From Plecoglossus altivelis (Eukaryota; Chordata; Actinopteri; Osmeriformes; Plecoglossidae): a stretch of 64,000 nucleotides of DNA. Made by a program: the position numbers and the translations under genes. The notes below the pieces were generated by a model. It was not told the DNA's origin. It saw only the letters and a program-made list of their open reading frames with translations, and ran no database searches. The DNA lies in assembly GCA_036571765.1 (NCBI GenBank), contig BROE01000020.1:1754537-1818536 (forward strand). The letters are read 5' to 3'. This document shows positions 60,776 through 64,000 of the stretch, one piece after another (positions within the stretch are counted from its first letter, which is position 1; each line of letters begins with the position of its first letter).

Positions 60776-61225
60776 ATGGTCAACCCTGCAGCCAATCACA
60801 TACCTTGTTTTGCCCACATTTTGAATCTAATTTTCAGAGCTGGCCTGAAGATGGTTCAAGGCATAGTGCAAAAGGTTAAAGCTATTGTTGAGTTCTTTCA
60901 CGGAGCACAGTGGCTTCAGCTCAAGGCTACATTGCAACAGATGGGACAGGAGCAATTACGCCTAAAGCAGGATGTGGCCACAAGGTTGAATTCAACATTC
61001 TTTTTGTTGAAAAGAATTCTTGAAGTCAAAGATCCTGTCATCTCAACCTTGGCACTTGTAAATACTTCCCTGCCAACCTTGTCTTTAGAAGAATGGGAAG
61101 TTTTGAAAGAAACAGTGGAGCTTGTCAAGCCCCTTGAGGTCACAACTGAAGTGAGCGCTGAGAGGTACGTAGATGAATTGACTAAAACCAGATTGCAAAC
61201 TAAATTTGTCCTTAATGTTGGATAG
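60776..61225 (+). pseudogene. hAT-type (ZBED-like) transposase fragment
   Basis: The continuous 149-codon frame contains HIPCFAHILNLIFRAGLKMV, then KVKAIVEFFHGAQWLQLKAT, QDVATRLNSTFFLLKRILE and LSLEEWEVLKETVELVKPLE. This is the middle of a hAT/ZBED transposase. The highly conserved Trp of TRWNSTY is Leu here. Neither the BED finger nor the C-terminal dimerisation domain is present. Confidence 0.8.
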
Positions 61226-62014
61226 TGTTTTTTAAACCCCTTTTTCACAAACAGGTATATATCAGCTTTTGATCATTTTTGATCATTTCAGGTCTGTCAA
61301 AAATGGGAACTGTCCATTGTGATTACATTGAGAGCAGGACGCTTGTCCTCCCTACTGAAAGAATGATTTCGCTAACAATTATTAGCAATGCTAATGTATT
61401 TTGGGGATGTTGATTATTTTTCATCTTCGTGAATTCGGAATCAAATTAGGTCGTGGAGGACACCTCTTGGGAGATACAGTGATTCCCTATTGATCTGCCG
61501 AATAAGAATTTTGATTTGGGTCACAAAAGTCTTGAAATTTAAGTGAGAATGAGTGGGAAACTCATGATACGCATCCACGTTTCTGTGGTAAAAGGTACAA
61601 TACTTTTACAAGCCCTGGATCCAGGGGGGTTGCAGGGGTGGGCTAGGTATGAAAATTACCTTTTTCGGTTATACGCATTTATTTATGACTCCGCAATGAT
61701 AGGCTGGTTGATAATGGACATATTTAGGTTAGCGCTCAGCCTGCACGTTTTCAGATAAAAGTTCAATCAACCTTGAAACTGTTGCCTCACTTATGTACTC
61801 TGGTCTTTTGCGGAGGGCTTTTAAATGATTGTATTGAAGAGTAGTATTTTTTTCCATTTCAATTGAAAGCTCATTGAATGTAATTGTATTCATTAATTTA
61901 CATTATTAATCGAACAGTTCTAGATAAAATGAATCTTAACATATTTGAGTTTCTGACTACATTTTTGTGAACCTTACAAACAAAGAAGGTGAAAGAAAGC
62001 AAAGCACATTGACT
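61226..62014. other. Probable 3' UTR and downstream flank of chst13
   Basis: No ORF is supported. On the - strand, AATAAA (TTTATT at 61678-61683 on +) is a candidate poly(A) signal about 330 bases after the chst13 stop. Confidence 0.4.
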
Positions 62015-62839
62015 TCATCGAAACTTCAAGTACTTTGGCATGGAATAGTTAAAGAGAAGGAAATCCATGCGATAAAGGTTGTACAGCTTCTTCTGGTAAA
62101 AAGGGCTGATGCTATGGAAGAACTGGGCAGCTATGTCTTCTGTAGTCTTGGTGCTCTTGGCTGAAGATGGAAACTTGACCTGGCTGTCTACCCCAGCCAA
62201 CTTAAGCACATAGCGGGAGTCCTGCTCCAGTGTCTCGTACTTCCCCACCACATTGTAGTGGATCAGGCAGGGGTGGCAGAGTGAGTGTATCCGCTCCCAG
62301 TGCTCGTTAAAGGGTTCTTCATGCTGTGTAGCTGGATCCACCAGGTAGTACACAAACTCCTCAAAAGAAACATTGTTGCCCTTTTCCAGGGCTTCTGGCT
62401 GGGGGTCTATCCGGTGTCTACGAATAATCTTTGTACCATAGCGCTCATGGAAGGCTGTGTTGTAGCTCTGTGTAAACTTGTTGCGGTAGGCTGAGACAAG
62501 CCTCTCGAAAGGTTCGCGCACAAAGACAAACTTCAAGTAAGCATGTAGGCGTTGGTTGATCTGGGAGTTGGAGTACTCTGACAGCTTGCGAAGGTTGCCG
62601 GACATGTGGGCTTCGTTGGCAGGAATCTCAAGTGGGTCACGAGGGCCCACAGCCCCTGTCAGAACCATTAGGATGCGCTTCCAGTTAGTGCAGGCCACCT
62701 TTGGCACGTAACAGTAGAGAAGACCGTTTTGGTCGTCCACAATGACGTGCTTGAGGTCCCCAGGGATGAGCACATGACGCTTGCGGGTATACAAGCGACA
62801 TGCCTCCTCCATCAGCTCCCGACGGCCCTGGTGAGTCAC
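62015..62839 (-). CDS. chst13: Carbohydrate (chondroitin 4) sulfotransferase 13-like, last exon
   Basis: Golgi enzyme that moves sulfate from PAPS to position 4 of GalNAc in chondroitin. This is the 274-codon terminal exon. Reading -, a splice acceptor (TTGGTTGTGTAG) ends at 62840 and the exon opens in frame with GTG ACT CAC; the first residue is thus an internal codon, not a start. It holds the 5'-phosphosulfate-binding motif CYVPKVACTNWKR and the 3'-phosphate-binding motif FVREPFERLVSAYRNKF, then EEPFNEHWERIHSLCHPC and VGKYETLEQDSRYVLKLAG. The C-terminus SPFYQKKLYNLYRMDFLLFN is closer to CHST13 than to CHST11. NVS and NYS are possible N-glycosylation sites. The short cytoplasmic tail and membrane anchor belong to upstream exons not found here. 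Intact. Confidence 0.88.
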   Translation of the reverse strand: MTHQGRRELMEEACRLYTRKRHVLIPGDLKHVIVDDQNGLLYCYVPKVACTNWKRILMVLTGAVGPRDPLEIPANEAHMSGNLRKLSEYSNSQINQRLHAYLKFVFVREPFERLVSAYRNKFTQSYNTAFHERYGTKIIRRHRIDPQPEALEKGNNVSFEEFVYYLVDPATQHEEPFNEHWERIHSLCHPCLIHYNVVGKYETLEQDSRYVLKLAGVDSQVKFPSSAKSTKTTEDIAAQFFHSISPFYQKKLYNLYRMDFLLFNYSMPKYLKFR

Positions 62840-64000
62840 CTACACAACCAACATCTCCAACAATAGGTAAGAAGACGGAGGTGGATGTAGGGAAAAGAGT
62901 GATAACAGGACATGTTTAAACAAACTAAACAGTTAATTACTATTCAATCACTTTCAATATTTTCTCTCCATTCTTGTGTCTACATAAAAAAACTGTGATT
63001 TATTTGAAAAGCTATTGCAGTATTAAGAGCTAAATTTAAGATAAATATACTGTTGATAAACATAAGGTTTGGACCACCTCAATCCTAGGCTTTCTAATAG
63101 TAGGTACTTAAGTTTTTGTGTTGGGTTTTTTGTTTATAGTATAATGATTAGTTACACATGAGAATGAGGAAAGAGTCTCAAGAGTCTCAATTTTTTTCTT
63201 ACTTTCTTGCTTTGTAAATAAAGACATTACATAACACAGCAAAACCAAATTCATTGATATGAATATTCACCCTCTGCTGCACATTCCCTCTTGTCAGCCA
63301 ACCAATCAGCCCAAGGGTGTTCCATCAACATCATCAAAAGCAGTGGTTACACAAAAAAGCATCGCTTAGGTTAGCATCAACTAAAATTGAAACCCCTTCC
63401 ACTAATGTTCCAATCCACTAACAAGCAACGCTAATTCAAGCTAGACTTCAATAAGCTTAACCCTTGTGCTCTCTTCAGGGGCCAGAATGACCTGAAACTA
63501 TGTTTCAGGTCATTCTGGCCTCTTCAAGATCCACTGCTAAGTTTATGCCATGGTTTATACCAATTAATCAATGGCTTTTGAAAATAGTGAAAGTGGCATT
63601 ATTTGTCTACTTGTTTATTTCAAGACCTTCTTCGGACATGTTGTAAACTCATAACTTACTTCATGCAAATCATACTGGGTGGGAAAAAGTCTGCACTTAT
63701 GTTTTCTAACAAGGGCGGAACAAAAATCCTTTGCGGACTGAAATCCACTCGACCAAACTGTCTTTTGACATTTTATTTCCGTCTTTTTGAAAAAATTTGC
63801 AACACACCTTAGTTAAGCTCTTTTAGCCTGAAACGGCTAGTTCAGAAGTCTAATTAACCTTGGTTACCTTACTTGAACAAGAATTAGCCACCTTAATGGA
63901 ATGTAACTCTTGCTAAAGTAAACAAAACCTGTTGAAATAAGCCTGGCTTTTCTATAATCTATGTTAATGGAACACCCCCAAGATGGTTCTGATAGCCTCA
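62840..64000. other. chst13 intron and flank
   Basis: No further chst13 exon was recognised on the - strand; the earlier exons probably lie beyond the window edge. A piggyBac-like terminus with a perfect hairpin is present near 63460. Confidence 0.45.
63457..63520. repeat. PiggyBac-like terminus with perfect 19-bp hairpin
   Basis: TTAA at 63457-63460 is followed by CCCTTGTGCTCTCTTC, the same end as the MITEs at 5045 and 16630. Next come two perfect 19-base arms, 63480-63498 (GGCCAGAATGACCTGAAAC) and 63502-63520, around a 3-base loop. No matching right end was found. Confidence 0.65.

Noticed and set aside
62015..62839. A GTG or ATG start for an intronless sulfotransferase
   Set aside because: The frame opens directly at a splice acceptor, and the family has an N-terminal anchor encoded in earlier exons.

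Overview
This window is nuclear DNA of a teleost fish. The coding sequence is split into short exons with GT/AG introns and carries vertebrate one-carbon metabolism and glycan genes. The rest is a typical ray-finned mixture of transposon remains: Tc1, Tigger/pogo, piggyBac, hAT, a CACTA-like element, Rex3, L1, L2-type LINEs, a tRNA-derived SINE and Gypsy. Several Tc1-type pieces resemble families common in salmonids and pike, but I cannot name the species.

Two host genes are supported. The first is a complete aldh1l1 gene on the + strand, with 22 coding exons from 41906 to 54651. Spliced, it gives 902 codons, the usual length for cytosolic 10-formyltetrahydrofolate dehydrogenase, and all known catalytic and carrier-attachment residues fall at the expected numbers. 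The second is the last coding exon of a chondroitin 4-O-sulfotransferase (chst13-like) on the - strand, 62015-62839; its earlier exons lie beyond the right edge or were not recognised. The two genes converge, and ALDH1L1 and CHST13 share a chromosome band in human (3q21.3), which supports both calls.

Layout: 1-7.2 kb is a pile of nested repeats. It includes a degraded repeat with a RecQ-like helicase fragment, a Tigger element inserted into it, and then Tc1, piggyBac-type MITE, Rex3 and L1 pieces. 7.2-21.8 kb is mostly unremarkable intergenic DNA with one Tc1 relic and one MITE. 21.8-37.5 kb holds a SINE, two L2-type LINE relics, a Gypsy integrase relic, a piggyBac transposase pseudogene with a second Tigger copy nested inside it, and the best copy of the helicase repeat. 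37.5-41.9 kb is simple repeats and unassigned DNA upstream of aldh1l1. 41.9-54.7 kb is aldh1l1, with small transposons in introns 5, 6, 8 and 18. 57-61.2 kb is a cluster of L2, CACTA-like and hAT relics between the two genes.

I found no operon-like or defence-like system. The most unusual material is the dispersed repeat carrying a RecQ-like helicase fragment, and the pair of nearly identical Tigger derivatives that keep only an intact DNA-binding ORF. One of these Tigger copies has its empty target site preserved in another repeat copy in the same window. Similarity statements are by eye and by recall of family motifs; no search was run.
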